From DUPU01 sp050952465 (lineage in GTDB: Bacteria > Bacillota > Dehalobacteriia > Dehalobacteriales > Dehalobacteriaceae): a stretch of DNA of 63,388 bases. Below are positions 47,017 through 56,228 of this stretch, piece after piece (within the stretch, counting starts at the first letter, position 1; every line of letters starts with the position of its first letter). A program made the translations under genes and the position numbers. The stretch is taken from contig JBMNKZ010000013.1 in NCBI GenBank assembly GCA_050952465.1, positions 1 to 63,388 on the forward strand, read 5' to 3'. The notes under the pieces were generated by a model that did no database searches, was not told the origin of the DNA, and saw only the letters and a list, made by a program, of their open reading frames with translations.

Positions 47017-48578
47017 TTGCCCACCTCGATTTCTGCAATAATCTTATCAATTTCTTCCCGTAAAACCTGCTCTCTCGCCACAATTTTTTCTATTTCAGCA
47101 TTAAGGGCGACAATATCAATCTCTTCTCTTGTATCCTCCTGTTCGACATAGGTAGAAACAGACAGGTTGTAATCTTGTTCAGCGATTTTACTGTTTGGCA
47201 CTAGCTTAGCAAAATGCTCAATATCTTTTCTATCTTTGAATGCGTTAAGAATAGCCCCAATGTTTTCCTGCGTCAACTTGTTGTTATTCGTAACCTTGAC
47301 AAATTCCTTTGATGCATCGATAAATAAGGTGCTATTTTCTGATTTAGACTTTTTCAGTACCATAATACAGGTAGCAATGGTGGTACCATAAAACAGGTTA
47401 TTCGGCAACTGAATGATACAGTCGATATAGTTATTGTCAATTAGGTACTGTCTGATTTTCTTTTCAGCACCGCCGCGGTACATTACTCCGGGAAAACAAA
47501 CTATTGCTGCTGTACCGTTCGTCGCCAACCAGGAAAGGCTATGCATGATAAAGGCAAGATCTGCCTTAGATTTAGGTGCTAATACTCCTGCTGGAGAAAA
47601 ACGAGGATCGTTAATCAGAATAGGATCATTGTCACCTTTCCACTTGATGGAATATGGTGGATTAGAAACAATAACCTCAAAGGGCTCATCATCCCAATGA
47701 TGCGGATCGGTAAGCGTGTCGCCAAGAGCGATATCGAACTTGTCATAGTCGATATCATGCAGGAACATATTGATACGACACAGGTTGTAGGTAGTAATAT
47801 TAATTTCTTGCCCAAAGAAACCTAGACGCACATTTTCTCTTCCAAGAATTTTGGCAGACTTCAATAATAACGAGCCGGAACCGCAGGCCGGGTCATAAAC
47901 CTTGTTGACTTCGGTTTTCCCCACCAATGCAAGGTGTGTGAGCAGTTCGGAAACTTCCTGTGGGGTGAAATATTCACCACCGCTTTTACCTGCATTAGAG
48001 GCATACATACCCATCAGAAATTCATAGGCATCACCAAAAGCATCAATGGTATTATCTTTGTAATCTCCCAGTTGCATTTCAGCAACAGAATTTAAGAGCT
48101 TTACCAGCTTTTCATTACGCTTTGTTACAGTGTTGCCCAGCTTATTGCTGTTAACATCGATATCGTCAAACAAGCCTTTAAAATTATCTTCACTTTCTGT
48201 TCCCTGCGCAGATGCTTCTATATTGCTAAATATCTGCTCTAGGGTTTCATTTAGGTTTTCATCGTCCTTTGCACGAGCTCTGACATTTTCAAAAAGCTCG
48301 CTGGGTAAAATGAAGAATCCTTTTGTCTTAACCAAATCCTCCCTAGCTTGTTCTGCTTCTTCGTCGGACAGCTTAGCATAATCGAATTCAGTATTACCGG
48401 CTTCCCATTCATCGGCGTTAATATAAGCAGTAATATTTTCAGATATATAGCGGTAAAACAGCATCCCAAGGACATATTGTTTAAAATCCCAGCCATCAAC
48501 GCTGCCTCTTAGATCATTTGCCATATTCCATATCGTACGGTGCAATTCCGCCCGTTCCTGTTCTTTCCTATTGTCCAT
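47013..48578 (-). CDS. hsdM: HsdM, type I N6-adenine methyltransferase
   Basis: 521 residues. The N-terminal HsdM_N helical domain (about 8-150) is followed by the methylase domain with motif I DPACGSGSLL (229) and the catalytic NPPY (306). A C-terminal coiled coil (about 480-518) should contact HsdS. With HsdS it methylates adenine in the target and protects host DNA. It starts 4 bp after the XRE gene and has overlaps downstream, so the operon is tightly packed. It looks intact, so methylation may continue though hsdR is broken. Confidence 0.92.
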   Translation of the reverse strand: MDNRKEQERAELHRTIWNMANDLRGSVDGWDFKQYVLGMLFYRYISENITAYINADEWEAGNTEFDYAKLSDEEAEQAREDLVKTKGFFILPSELFENVRARAKDDENLNETLEQIFSNIEASAQGTESEDNFKGLFDDIDVNSNKLGNTVTKRNEKLVKLLNSVAEMQLGDYKDNTIDAFGDAYEFLMGMYASNAGKSGGEYFTPQEVSELLTHLALVGKTEVNKVYDPACGSGSLLLKSAKILGRENVRLGFFGQEINITTYNLCRINMFLHDIDYDKFDIALGDTLTDPHHWDDEPFEVIVSNPPYSIKWKGDNDPILINDPRFSPAGVLAPKSKADLAFIMHSLSWLATNGTAAIVCFPGVMYRGGAEKKIRQYLIDNNYIDCIIQLPNNLFYGTTIATCIMVLKKSKSENSTLFIDASKEFVKVTNNNKLTQENIGAILNAFKDRKDIEHFAKLVPNSKIAEQDYNLSVSTYVEQEDTREEIDIVALNAEIEKIVAREQVLREEIDKIIAEIEVGK

Positions 48579-48582
48579 TTCA

Positions 48583-48819
48583 CTACTTCCTTTCCTCGAC
48601 TTTTGTATTCGGCACTAATTCCATAATATCTTCAATGTTTACATTAAGCGCTGAACATACTTTTATTAGAACATCCATGCTGACATTTTCATTTTTTGAA
48701 AACTTCGATATAGATGATGGACTTATACCCGCTGCTGCTTGTAAATCCTTTTTCTTCATATCGAGGTCTATCAATAACTTCCAAAGTTTTTTATAACTAA
48801 CGGTCAATTGTTCCGCCAT
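48583..48819 (-). CDS. Small XRE-family regulator, first gene of the defence operon
   Basis: 78 residues with one helix-turn-helix (KKKDLQAAAGISPSSISKF, then SMDVLIKVCSALNVNIEDI). GAGGTG precedes the ATG. Such small XRE proteins lead many type I operons and probably delay or tune restriction, like controller proteins; that is inferred from position. Confidence 0.85.
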   Translation of the reverse strand: MAEQLTVSYKKLWKLLIDLDMKKKDLQAAAGISPSSISKFSKNENVSMDVLIKVCSALNVNIEDIMELVPNTKVEERK

Positions 48820-49028
48820 TTTTGCACCTCGCTAATATAACATAAATATGTTTAATTATAGCAATAAGACTTCATAAATACGATGTTTTCTATTGATTAT
48901 TATATTTTTTCTTCGACTTAACACAATTTTATGTAATTACAAACGGCATCCATCCTATCTCCATAACCTAACGAATTCATCTATTCTATCAACTCACCCC
49001 TGCCTAGCTTCAGGCTAGTTTTTACCAC
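48820..49028. other. Upstream region of the defence operon
   Basis: AT-rich; should contain the promoter of the XRE-hsdM operon. I cannot pick one site with confidence. No gene is seen. Confidence 0.3.
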
Positions 49029-49074
49029 AAAAACAAACCCTTGATATGTTCCCGCAGACACACATCAAAGGTTT
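49029..49074 (-). terminator. Terminator after the broken GNAT gene
   Basis: On the minus strand AAACCTTTGATGTG pairs with CATATCAAGGGTTT, followed by GTTTTTG. Confidence 0.65.
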
Positions 49075-49137
49075 AAGTCGAGTAGACATATTTACTTTCA
49101 TTTTATAAAACTCAGTATTTTCAAGGCTTTTAAGACT

Positions 49138-49590
49138 TTATTTTTTAGACATCAGGCATGCCGTCTCCACATGGCTCGAGTGGATGTAATTGATATCATT
49201 TGAATGTATCCGTTGCACCCATAAATAAATGTTTTGAAAGCCGGATTGTTTTAAATCCAGTAGAGCACTTTCTAATAACTTATTACCATATCCTTTGCCA
49301 AAATACTCGGGTAACAGATAAATGGAGACAATTTTACCCCAACTGAACAGTGATTTATCCCGGGCTTTTCCATAAGCAACACAACCAATTATGCTACCCT
49401 TCTCCATCATAACCTGTGCAGTTAAAACTTTATCATTTAACCATTATACAAAAGCTGGCACCCAAAAATCTTCTTTAAGTTCGTTTAAGTAAGTTTGCGG
49501 AATAATTCCTTTATAGGCCGACTTCCAGCTTAAAGCATGAATACGACTAATATCTTTAACATCATCAATTGTAGCTTTTCTAATTTCCAA
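49138..49590 (-). pseudogene. GNAT acetyltransferase with internal stop
   Basis: A TTG at 49590 with GGAGGTG starts MEIRKATIDDVKDISRIH, a normal GNAT beginning. A TAA at 49446-49444 interrupts it after VPAFV. The frame then continues in phase through IIGCVAYG, the acetyl-CoA loop YLLPEYFGKGYGNKLL and YLWV. The last 25 residues do not resemble the family (usual N-RAxxFYxxxGF missing), so the 3' end is also altered. Probably dead. Confidence 0.75.
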
Positions 49591-49662
49591 ATAAACACCT
49601 CCACAAATTACTTACAGGTTTTGTTACTAAAAACCACTATTAATATTTTCATAATTTAAGTA

Positions 49663-49992
49663 TTAGCCCAATTTGTCACCATTTTTAACGCGTTGTTCTG
49701 GCTGAATCAATACTACCCCCTGAGTGGAATATGTTCCTAGCACTAATACCTCTGACATAAAATCCGCAATTTGCCTTGGTGGAAAGTTTACCACACCTAA
49801 AACTTGCTTACCGATAAGTTCCTCCATTTTATAACATTCAGTAATCTGGGCACTTGATTTCTTTACACCCATTTCATCACCAAAATCAATCCAAAGTTTA
49901 TAGGCAGGCTTTTTTGCTTTTTCAAAAAACTCCACTTGAATTATTTCTCCAACTCTAATATCCAATTTCATAAAATCCTGAAAAGTAGCCAT
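49663..49992 (-). CDS. csaA: CsaA-like tRNA-binding domain protein
   Basis: The ATG at 49992 follows GGGAGG. The 109-residue OB-fold (tRNA_bind) shows FMKLDIRVGEI, KKSSAQITECY, GKQVLGVVNFPPRQIA and SEVLVLGT, all CsaA hallmarks. CsaA is described as a dimeric, secretion-related chaperone that can bind tRNA. Full length, monocistronic. Confidence 0.88.
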   Translation of the reverse strand: MATFQDFMKLDIRVGEIIQVEFFEKAKKPAYKLWIDFGDEMGVKKSSAQITECYKMEELIGKQVLGVVNFPPRQIADFMSEVLVLGTYSTQGVVLIQPEQRVKNGDKLG

Positions 49993-50044
49993 GCAAATTC
50001 CTCCCAAGTAACACTGTTAATCATATAATTTCACTTACCTTGAG

Positions 50045-50165
50045 CATTCAAGGTTTTAAGAAGAGCCTGATGCTTTTCCTTGTCAGCAATCCGGCTTTAA
50101 CTGGGTTTTGATGAATATATCTTAGAAGAATTAAAAAGTAAGCTTCATTTATAATGGGCCATGTC
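50045..50165 (-). pseudogene. Remnant of a REP-associated (Y1) transposase
   Basis: A minus-strand frame without a start reads NEAYFLILLRYIHQNPVKAG and then loses similarity. RYIHxNPVKAG is a strong signature of the REP-associated tyrosine transposases related to IS200. No HUH motif or start remains in the 180-bp gap. Confidence 0.65.
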
Positions 50166-50186
50166 CCAATGTCGTGGCTTCCTCGC

Positions 50187-51962
50187 TTACTTGGTGATAC
50201 AGATCCCACTTTCGCTAGGATTTAGACTATACCAAAAGAGGATCCGCCCGTCGGCCAAAACACCCAAAATGTAGGTTTCGGCCCCTTTGACCGAGACTAA
50301 TTGTTCTTCCATTTGGAATGTTTTCAGGTTGACCCGGTTCAGATAGGCCATATTGTTGTCATTGTCTGCATTGTCATGCCTAGTGGTAATAAATGCGGCA
50401 TAGTTTTGTCCCATATAGGCGGTTTCCATAAATCTTATATATCCTGTATCCCCGGGATCAACAAGAGCCAATTCAGTCAGTTCCCCCGTCCTAAAGTCCA
50501 GATATAGAGTTTTGACAGTTCCATCCCGCTGATAAGAGTTTACTTCCAGGATGCCGTTGTCATAACGGATAGCACCGGTGTTGGACGATTCTGAGCTAAT
50601 ATCATATTTTTTGATCTCACCTGTGTGTAAATCACAAAGAGTATAGCCCATTGTACCTTCATATGCTGTCATGGTAGTAATGACCTTTTGCTCATCCGCT
50701 ACAAATCTGGGCGAGCGGTGATAGGAAGCTTTCATCAAGTCACTTTTCACAGGAACTGACTCCGCCAGCAGCTTCTCACTGCCATCGGCCAAATTCAGAA
50801 GCTTCAAACCCGTTTCATCGGAGTAAACAATTTGCTGTTGATCAGCAGAAACGTCATAACCCCCGAAGAATATATCCGGGATACCATAAGTATCAATTTT
50901 CTCCTCCCGGGCTATGATCCCGGCCAGGGCAGGGGGAAGAGGAATCTCACGGGTGTTGGAAAGATCCGGCTCTATGACAAGAAAACAGTCTTTTAAATAG
51001 ACGTATACCTCATCCTTCAATAGCCGTACATCAGACACTGATATTTTTTCCGGGAGAGTCAGTTTCTTCTCCACTTCCATTATGACAGGATTAACTAATA
51101 GCAGTGCCCCTTTCGCCTCATCATTATAGGGAGTCTGAGTGAAGAGAATCTTCCCCTCGAATTCTCCCAGCATCCTCACTTCTTGAAGCATCCACATATT
51201 CTGCGCATCAATATCCAGTCCGCTAATCTTATCAAAACGCTGATAGTCCCCGGTTAAGCTGACCAGGTTATTATTGATATACTCCCACTTTCCGCTGACA
51301 AAATAAAGGCTGCCGTCTTCCCGTTCCTTTAAAGTATAGGTCCTGGTATATTCGGCCCGGTCTCTATGCTGATAATCATAATGGGTCAGTACCGCCGTAA
51401 GAGTACCGTCGCCGTTTCTGGTAACTTTAGTCAACTTTAGCGACCGGCCTGAATTATATTGCGGAATTGTTTCGTTTTCCTTGCCGAGATTAAACAAAAA
51501 GACCTGTCTTTGGGGATCGTACTGTCCACTGCGTTTGTCGATTCGGGAAACGTCCAGGCTGCTTAGATCAAAATAACGCTTAGCATAATCCAGAACGGTT
51601 TCCAGGGGAAAAATCCACGAAAGTCGGCCTTCCTCCTGCTCCAGGCTTGCCCGACCGTACTCCGTATCGTACTTGTACCAGGCAAACTCGGCGATATTTA
51701 TGGGATCTATTTCTAAAGCGTTATTAAATTCCCAGGTATTGCCCACGTTAGCGATAGTATGATAAAAATACTCCTCCCAAAGCTTCTGCAGTTCAACTGG
51801 ATCGGTGATCTCCCCCATCAGCCGAACAGACTCCTGCTCTGTAATAGCAGGAGCAGCAACCGGTTCCGGCTGCTCCTGCAATTTCCCTGGTTTCTTTCCA
51901 CAGCCAGCAACATTAATAAACAGCGTCAAGGCCAACACAACTATTAATTTTTTTCTCCCCAT
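50187..51962 (-). CDS. Large lipoprotein with probable beta-propeller
   Basis: 591 residues. Lipobox VAGC (Cys21) is followed by a Pro-rich linker. Residues about 40-230 are a mixed domain seen in clostridial lipoproteins (WEEYFYHTIANVG). Residues about 260-591 have spaced blades such as GKILFTQTPYNDEAKGALLLV, QQIVYSDETGLKLLNLADGS and GRILFWYSLNP, like TolB/YncE propellers. It is probably an outer-membrane-face or cell-surface protein; the ligand is unknown. Confidence 0.7.
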   Translation of the reverse strand: MGRKKLIVVLALTLFINVAGCGKKPGKLQEQPEPVAAPAITEQESVRLMGEITDPVELQKLWEEYFYHTIANVGNTWEFNNALEIDPINIAEFAWYKYDTEYGRASLEQEEGRLSWIFPLETVLDYAKRYFDLSSLDVSRIDKRSGQYDPQRQVFLFNLGKENETIPQYNSGRSLKLTKVTRNGDGTLTAVLTHYDYQHRDRAEYTRTYTLKEREDGSLYFVSGKWEYINNNLVSLTGDYQRFDKISGLDIDAQNMWMLQEVRMLGEFEGKILFTQTPYNDEAKGALLLVNPVIMEVEKKLTLPEKISVSDVRLLKDEVYVYLKDCFLVIEPDLSNTREIPLPPALAGIIAREEKIDTYGIPDIFFGGYDVSADQQQIVYSDETGLKLLNLADGSEKLLAESVPVKSDLMKASYHRSPRFVADEQKVITTMTAYEGTMGYTLCDLHTGEIKKYDISSESSNTGAIRYDNGILEVNSYQRDGTVKTLYLDFRTGELTELALVDPGDTGYIRFMETAYMGQNYAAFITTRHDNADNDNNMAYLNRVNLKTFQMEEQLVSVKGAETYILGVLADGRILFWYSLNPSESGICITK

Positions 51963-52221
51963 CGAACTTACCTCCTAGACACAAGTAACGGCCGCTAACT
52001 TTTACAACAAACATTACAACCACGTAAAACCCTTCTTTAGTCCCTGCACTCCAAATGGAAGCTAACTTTTCATTATTTATGACAGCAACTGATGCAAGTA
52101 TGCCAACGAAGCCTTTCTTTCACCATCTAATCTATTTCCCAGTTGGCTAATGGTTGAAACTGTTAGATTTTATACTAATTTTCCATATAATGACCCCTAT
52201 AATGAAGCCCCTAATGCGGGT
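51963..52221. other. Intergenic, no gene
   Basis: No gene, hairpin or known site is visible between the lipoprotein gene and the tandem repeat. Confidence 0.3.
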
Positions 52222-52493
52222 ATAATCTAGCCAAACCCATAATCAAATCCGGCAAATATATGTGAGCAAAATCAATTATGAGAGACAGGGGGACGGGGTT
52301 GTCGTCAACCCGTCCTTTTTTGTTACTATTCAATTCAAGAACCGTCCCCAGATTTACATAATCTAGCCAAACCCATAATCAAATCCGGCAAATATATGTG
52401 AGCAAAATCAATTATGAGAGACAGGGGGACGGGGTTGTCGTCAACCCGTCCTTTTTTGTTACTATTCAATTCAAGAACCGTCCCCAGATTTAC
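52222..52493. repeat. 136-bp tandem duplication containing the dispersed repeat
   Basis: Two adjacent units (52222-52357 and 52358-52493) look identical. Each has a 60-bp unique part (ATAATCTAGCCAAACCC..) and the hairpin repeat (GACAGGGGGACGGGGTTG..CAACCCGTCC..GAACCGTCCCCAGATTTAC), as at 36270. Confidence 0.85.
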
Positions 52494-52807
52494 ACTCGGG
52501 GATGGCCCAGGTTGATCAATAAACTGGCTACCCATTCTCTCCTTGCCGGTTGCCAGGCAAAAAAAGTTTAATTGATGAGGAAGTAGTCCGTCTGGCAGCA
52601 ACTGAATCAGGAATTTAAAAAACGACCGGTTGGGAAAACCCCGCCGGTTTTCTCTTTATTTCGGATACCAGAATATCGTGCAAATATGAAAAATTTCTGA
52701 TATGTTATCCAAAACAATTTGAAATTTTTCACATTGCCCTAGTTATTATGCTAATTTATTTTGCAAAAGATATGCTGGTTTAATTTGCAAAATCACAAGA
52801 ACGGACT
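52494..52807. other. Intergenic, with a hairpin and a possible Spo0E remnant
   Basis: On the plus strand KKSLIDEEVVRLAATESG, ending at TAA (52618), resembles the tail of Spo0E-type aspartyl-phosphatases (LTDEEVVRLSQ), but it has no start. ACCGG..CCGGT at about 52624-52650, followed by TTTTCT, could be its terminator. No intact gene. Confidence 0.3.
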
Positions 52808-53242
52808 TTATATATAAAAACAATCTTTCTTATTTATCCATTTCATAGCAAGTTCAGTTTCATTTGTATTTATATCAATTTGTTCATCCTCAACAAAGAA
52901 CCCTTCTCTTATATAAAACCTAACTGCTCTTTTATTTTTTTTATAAACATGTAAAAAGAGTTCTTCTTTTATTCCCTTGATGTGATCTAATAAAGCCTTT
53001 CCTATTCCTTTTGATTGACTATTTGTTTCAACAAATATTCCTGCTATATAGTTTCCACTTAATCCAGTAAATCCTTTAATAGAGTTTTCTTCATAAACAT
53101 AAATTGTTGCCTCTGGCATAGTTTGTCTTACTTGTTTATAGTTACTTCGCCAATATTCTTCATCAATAAAATCATGTGCAGAAATATTAGTCTCAAGCCA
53201 TAACTTCATAATAATGTTTAAGTCAGTTTCTTTAAACTCTCT
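52808..53242 (-). pseudogene. GNAT acetyltransferase split by IS copy 2
   Basis: The gene originally started at the ATG at 54806-54804, on the far side of IS copy 2. Removing the IS and one CTCT duplication gives ATG ATT AGA GAG TTT AAA in phase with EFKETDLNIIMKLWLETN here. The rest is a complete GNAT: IAGIFVETNSQSKGIGKALL (acetyl-CoA loop) and KNKRAVRFYIREGF. It could only be made from the internal ATG at 53209, without the first strand. Another IS lies 7 bp upstream of the old start. Confidence 0.88.
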
Positions 53243-53314
53243 CTCTATAGCCCCCTAATAGATTTGGAGAAAATACGTGTAGTATGTTAACATTTTATTA
53301 GGGGGTAGATTTTA

Positions 53315-53626
53315 ATGAAAAACAAGCAATACAGTGATGAATTTAAGGAATTAATAATTAAAGAGTGCCAGGAAACAGGTAATGTGGCCTTAGTAGCCCG
53401 GCGGCATGAGATGTCACCTAACACTATTCATACTTGGTTAATGAAAAATCGAAAAAATGGTTCTGTAAAAGCCTTACCCAAGGCTAAAAAGCAACGCGAG
53501 AAAGCCATGGAAAAAAGACTTAAAGAAGTTAGTACAGAAAATGACAGACTTAAACGTCTACTTGCTGATAAAGAGCTGGAATTAGCTATTTTAAGAGAGT
53601 TAAGGGATATCCAAAACCCTCGGTAG
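53315..53626 (+). CDS. IS3-family OrfA (copy 2)
   Basis: Identical in protein sequence to OrfA of copy 1: helix-turn-helix plus leucine-zipper coiled coil, 103 residues. Confidence 0.9.
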   Translation: MKNKQYSDEFKELIIKECQETGNVALVARRHEMSPNTIHTWLMKNRKNGSVKALPKAKKQREKAMEKRLKEVSTENDRLKRLLADKELELAILRELRDIQNPR

Positions 53627-54579
53627 CCGACAGATTTATTATAGCTAAAAGGTGGATAGATAAGGGCTATAACGCTTCTTTAGTCCTTGACTCTGTCGGC
53701 CTATCTCCATCCACCTATTATCAAAGAGTTAAAGGAATCAAGCCTTATACCGATAATCAGGGATTAAGAAAAAGGACACCTGGGCGAAAAATACCAGGAT
53801 ACTCAGTCAACGTAAAAGGTAAGGCGGTTCCTGATGCAATAATAAAGGAAAATATAAAAGAAATAGTTACCGGAGATGGTTTTCCCTATGGCTATAAAAA
53901 AATTAATGTAACTCTTAAGGAGGATTATCAGCTTATCATAAACCACAAGAAAACATATAGGCTTTGTAAAGAACTAAATATATTAAGACCCCAAAGGAAG
54001 ATATATCCATATCGTCCTAGAAAGCTGGCGAAAAGAGAAAAAATTACAGCTCCAAACCAGCAATGGCAAATGGACATTAAGTACGGCTATATTGAGGGTA
54101 TGGCCAGGTTCTTTTTCCAATTATCCTTGATAGATGTATATGACCGATCAGTAATCGACTATCATCTTGGCTTAAGTGCTACAGCCAGAGATGCCTGTGC
54201 TGTGCTTATAAATTCTCTTAAAAAACGCGGTTTAAAACCTGGTATGGATCTACCGGTAATAAGGACAGACAACGGCCCCCAATTTATAGCTAAGGTATTT
54301 GAAAAAACATGTTCGAAATGGAAATTAACTCATGAAAGAATACCGGTTAAAACACCTAATATGAACGCCTATATAGAGTCTTTTCATTCAATCTTAGAAG
54401 ATGAATGTTATAGCAGAAATGAGTTTACCAGTTTTACAGATGCTTACAAGGTTATAAGTGAATATATGGCTTATTATAATAATCGCCGCAGACATGGCAG
54501 TATAGGATATATGGCCCCAGCTAAGTATTATGAAGCTGTTAAAAACAGCCAAATAGCTAGGGGAAAAATGATCGCCTAA
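53623..54579 (+). CDS. IS3-family OrfB (copy 2)
   Basis: Identical in protein sequence to OrfB of copy 1, in the -1 frame, with an intact DDE triad (MDIKYG, RTDNGPQF, YIESFHSILEDE). Expected as an OrfAB fusion. Confidence 0.85.
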   Translation, partial: VADRFIIAKRWIDKGYNASLVLDSVGLSPSTYYQRVKGIKPYTDNQGLRKRTPGRKIPGYSVNVKGKAVPDAIIKENIKEIVTGDGFPYGYKKINVTLKEDYQLIINHKKTYRLCKELNILRPQRKIYPYRPRKLAKREKITAPNQQWQMDIKYGYIEGMARFFFQLSLIDVYDRSVIDYHLGLSATARDACAVLINSLKKRGLKPGMDLPVIRTDNGPQFIAKVFEKTCSKWKLTHERIPVKTPNMNAYIESFHSILEDECYSRNEFTSFTDAYKVISEYMAYYNNRRRHGSIGYMAPAKYYEAVKNSQIARGKMIA

Positions 54580-55075
54580 GGGCAGCCGTTTATCGAAGAC
54601 CCTTTACATGGGGGAGGTGCCCGTGTTAGCCTATCTTTGGCTAGGGCCGCTAAATCATTGATGCAGCTGGCCTCGGCCCTAAAGAACACGGGCACCAGGG
54701 GCCCCATGTCAAGGGCGGCTGCTTAGTAAATTAGAGCTTTCTTAAGTAAGAATAAGTTTTTAAAAGGGTTTTCTCCAATAATGGGGGTTCAAGCCGCTCT
54801 AATCATTGTAAAGTGTCCCCTTTGTCAAGACACAAATTTCAAAATCTAAATGTGCCAGATATCCCCATTTCATAACCTTGTTCGTCCCGTTTCATTTTTT
54901 TGATTTGTTCACATAAGCAGCCGCCTGCGATTAGCAGGTTGCCTTGAGTTTGGGGCTGGCAAATGGTATGCTTGCACGATTTGCGGGGGAGATATCAGTT
55001 TCATTCATAACCTCATCCCGCCCGCATCGCATCTTTACACCATTTGCCGGACACAAAGTCAAGGTCGGCGGTCAA

Positions 55076-55960
55076 TTACGCTGCATGTCCCAGGTTGGTA
55101 TAAGCTAAATAAGGGGTAAGATAATCCAATGACTGGTGTGGCCTGTCCATGTTGTATTCTTGTACATATGCCCCTATACCAGCTCTTAACTGTTTAGGAT
55201 TTTGATATTCATTAATGTAAATATTGTCACATTTTAAGCTTCTAAACCAGCGCTCGATGATAACGTTATCCACCCATCTTGCTTTTCCATCCATGCTTTG
55301 GCGGATGCTTTCCTGTCGTAGGAATCCGGTATAATCCTCGCTGGTAAATTGACTTCCCTGATCTGAATTGATGATTTCAGGTCTTCCATGTACTGCAATT
55401 GCCTTCTTTACCGCTGCTAATACAGGAGCCGTATCTAACGTATCCGATAGCTCCCATCCTACGAGATACCGGCTGTACCAGTCTATAATAGCAGTTAAAT
55501 ACATATGGCTTTTGCCCATTTTAATGTAAGTGAGATCAATTGCCCATACCTGATTAGGCCTGGTAATGGCAATATTCCTCAGCAGATACGGGAATACCTT
55601 ATGTTCTTTGTTACGTTTGGAGAGATTAGGCTTCGGATAGATGCAGTATATACCCATTTCTTCCATATATCGTCGAATCAGTTTCCGGCCGATTCGGATG
55701 CCTTCATTCTGAAGCTTACTTTTAAGCCGTCTCACTCCCAAATAACACATTTTGGTATGCCAGTAGTCAATTCGGCTTTTTACCAGCTCCTCATACTCCG
55801 TATTTCCTGTAGCAGGTGTATAATAAACGCTGGTTCGATTAATGCCCAGTATTTTACATTGCGCTTTTATAGTTAGCTTAGAATGGTGGCTTATTAAACC
55901 TTTTTTCGTAGTCTGGTCCAAACATTTCAACAGATTTTTTTTTAAGCCACTCATTCTCAA
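55076..55960 (-). CDS. IS3-family OrfB transposase (second element)
   Basis: 294 residues: HTH_21-like domain (SRIDYWHTKMCYLGVRRL), then rve core with Asp in WAIDLTYIKM, Asp in INSDQGSQFTS and Glu in IIERWFRSLK. Overlaps orfA by about 80 bp in another frame, as usual in IS3. Looks intact. Confidence 0.9.
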   Translation of the reverse strand: MRMSGLKKNLLKCLDQTTKKGLISHHSKLTIKAQCKILGINRTSVYYTPATGNTEYEELVKSRIDYWHTKMCYLGVRRLKSKLQNEGIRIGRKLIRRYMEEMGIYCIYPKPNLSKRNKEHKVFPYLLRNIAITRPNQVWAIDLTYIKMGKSHMYLTAIIDWYSRYLVGWELSDTLDTAPVLAAVKKAIAVHGRPEIINSDQGSQFTSEDYTGFLRQESIRQSMDGKARWVDNVIIERWFRSLKCDNIYINEYQNPKQLRAGIGAYVQEYNMDRPHQSLDYLTPYLAYTNLGHAA

Positions 55961-56228
55961 TAGTGAGTTGGCCGACTTTTGCCATTAGTTCCTGTTTCTC
56001 TATCATTTGTTCTTTTTGTTGTCGTTTTTGCTCTTTTTCCAGTCTGCTGCCAGAGAACGCTTTAGATGCGTTTTCAATAAACTCTTTTTTCCAGTTACGC
56101 AACTGGTTCGGACTTATATCATGTTCCTTTGCCAGCTCGTTTAGTTGCTTTTCTTCTCGTAGCACTTCTAATACAATTCTTGTCTTAAACTCGGCTGTAA
56201 ATTGTCTTTTTTGCATTTTTTGAACCAC
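55878..56228 (-). CDS. IS3-family OrfA (second element)
   Basis: 116 residues: helix-turn-helix (FTAEFKTRIVLEVLREEKQL, HDISPNQLRNWKKEF) followed by a Gln/Lys-rich coiled coil. Partner of the overlapping orfB. Confidence 0.9.
   Translation of the reverse strand: MVQKMQKRQFTAEFKTRIVLEVLREEKQLNELAKEHDISPNQLRNWKKEFIENASKAFSGSRLEKEQKRQQKEQMIEKQELMAKVGQLTIENEWLKKKSVEMFGPDYEKRFNKPPF

Larger units (their letters stand above)
53243..54796 (+). mobile_element. IS3-family element, copy 2
   Basis: 1554 bp, apparently identical to copy 1. It is flanked by the 4-bp duplication CTCT (53239-53242 and 54797-54800). It disrupts a GNAT gene at codon 4. It carries the same leader hairpin (53251-53305) and the same nested hairpin after orfB (54582-54722). 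Confidence 0.9.

Noticed and set aside
52222..52493. Repeats as a possible CRISPR or origin iterons
   Set aside because: Only two long head-to-tail units exist, with no spacers and no replication gene nearby.
54804..55075. A possible gene between the IS ends
   Set aside because: The stretch is the end of the second IS, with inverted-repeat sequence and untranslated DNA after orfB.
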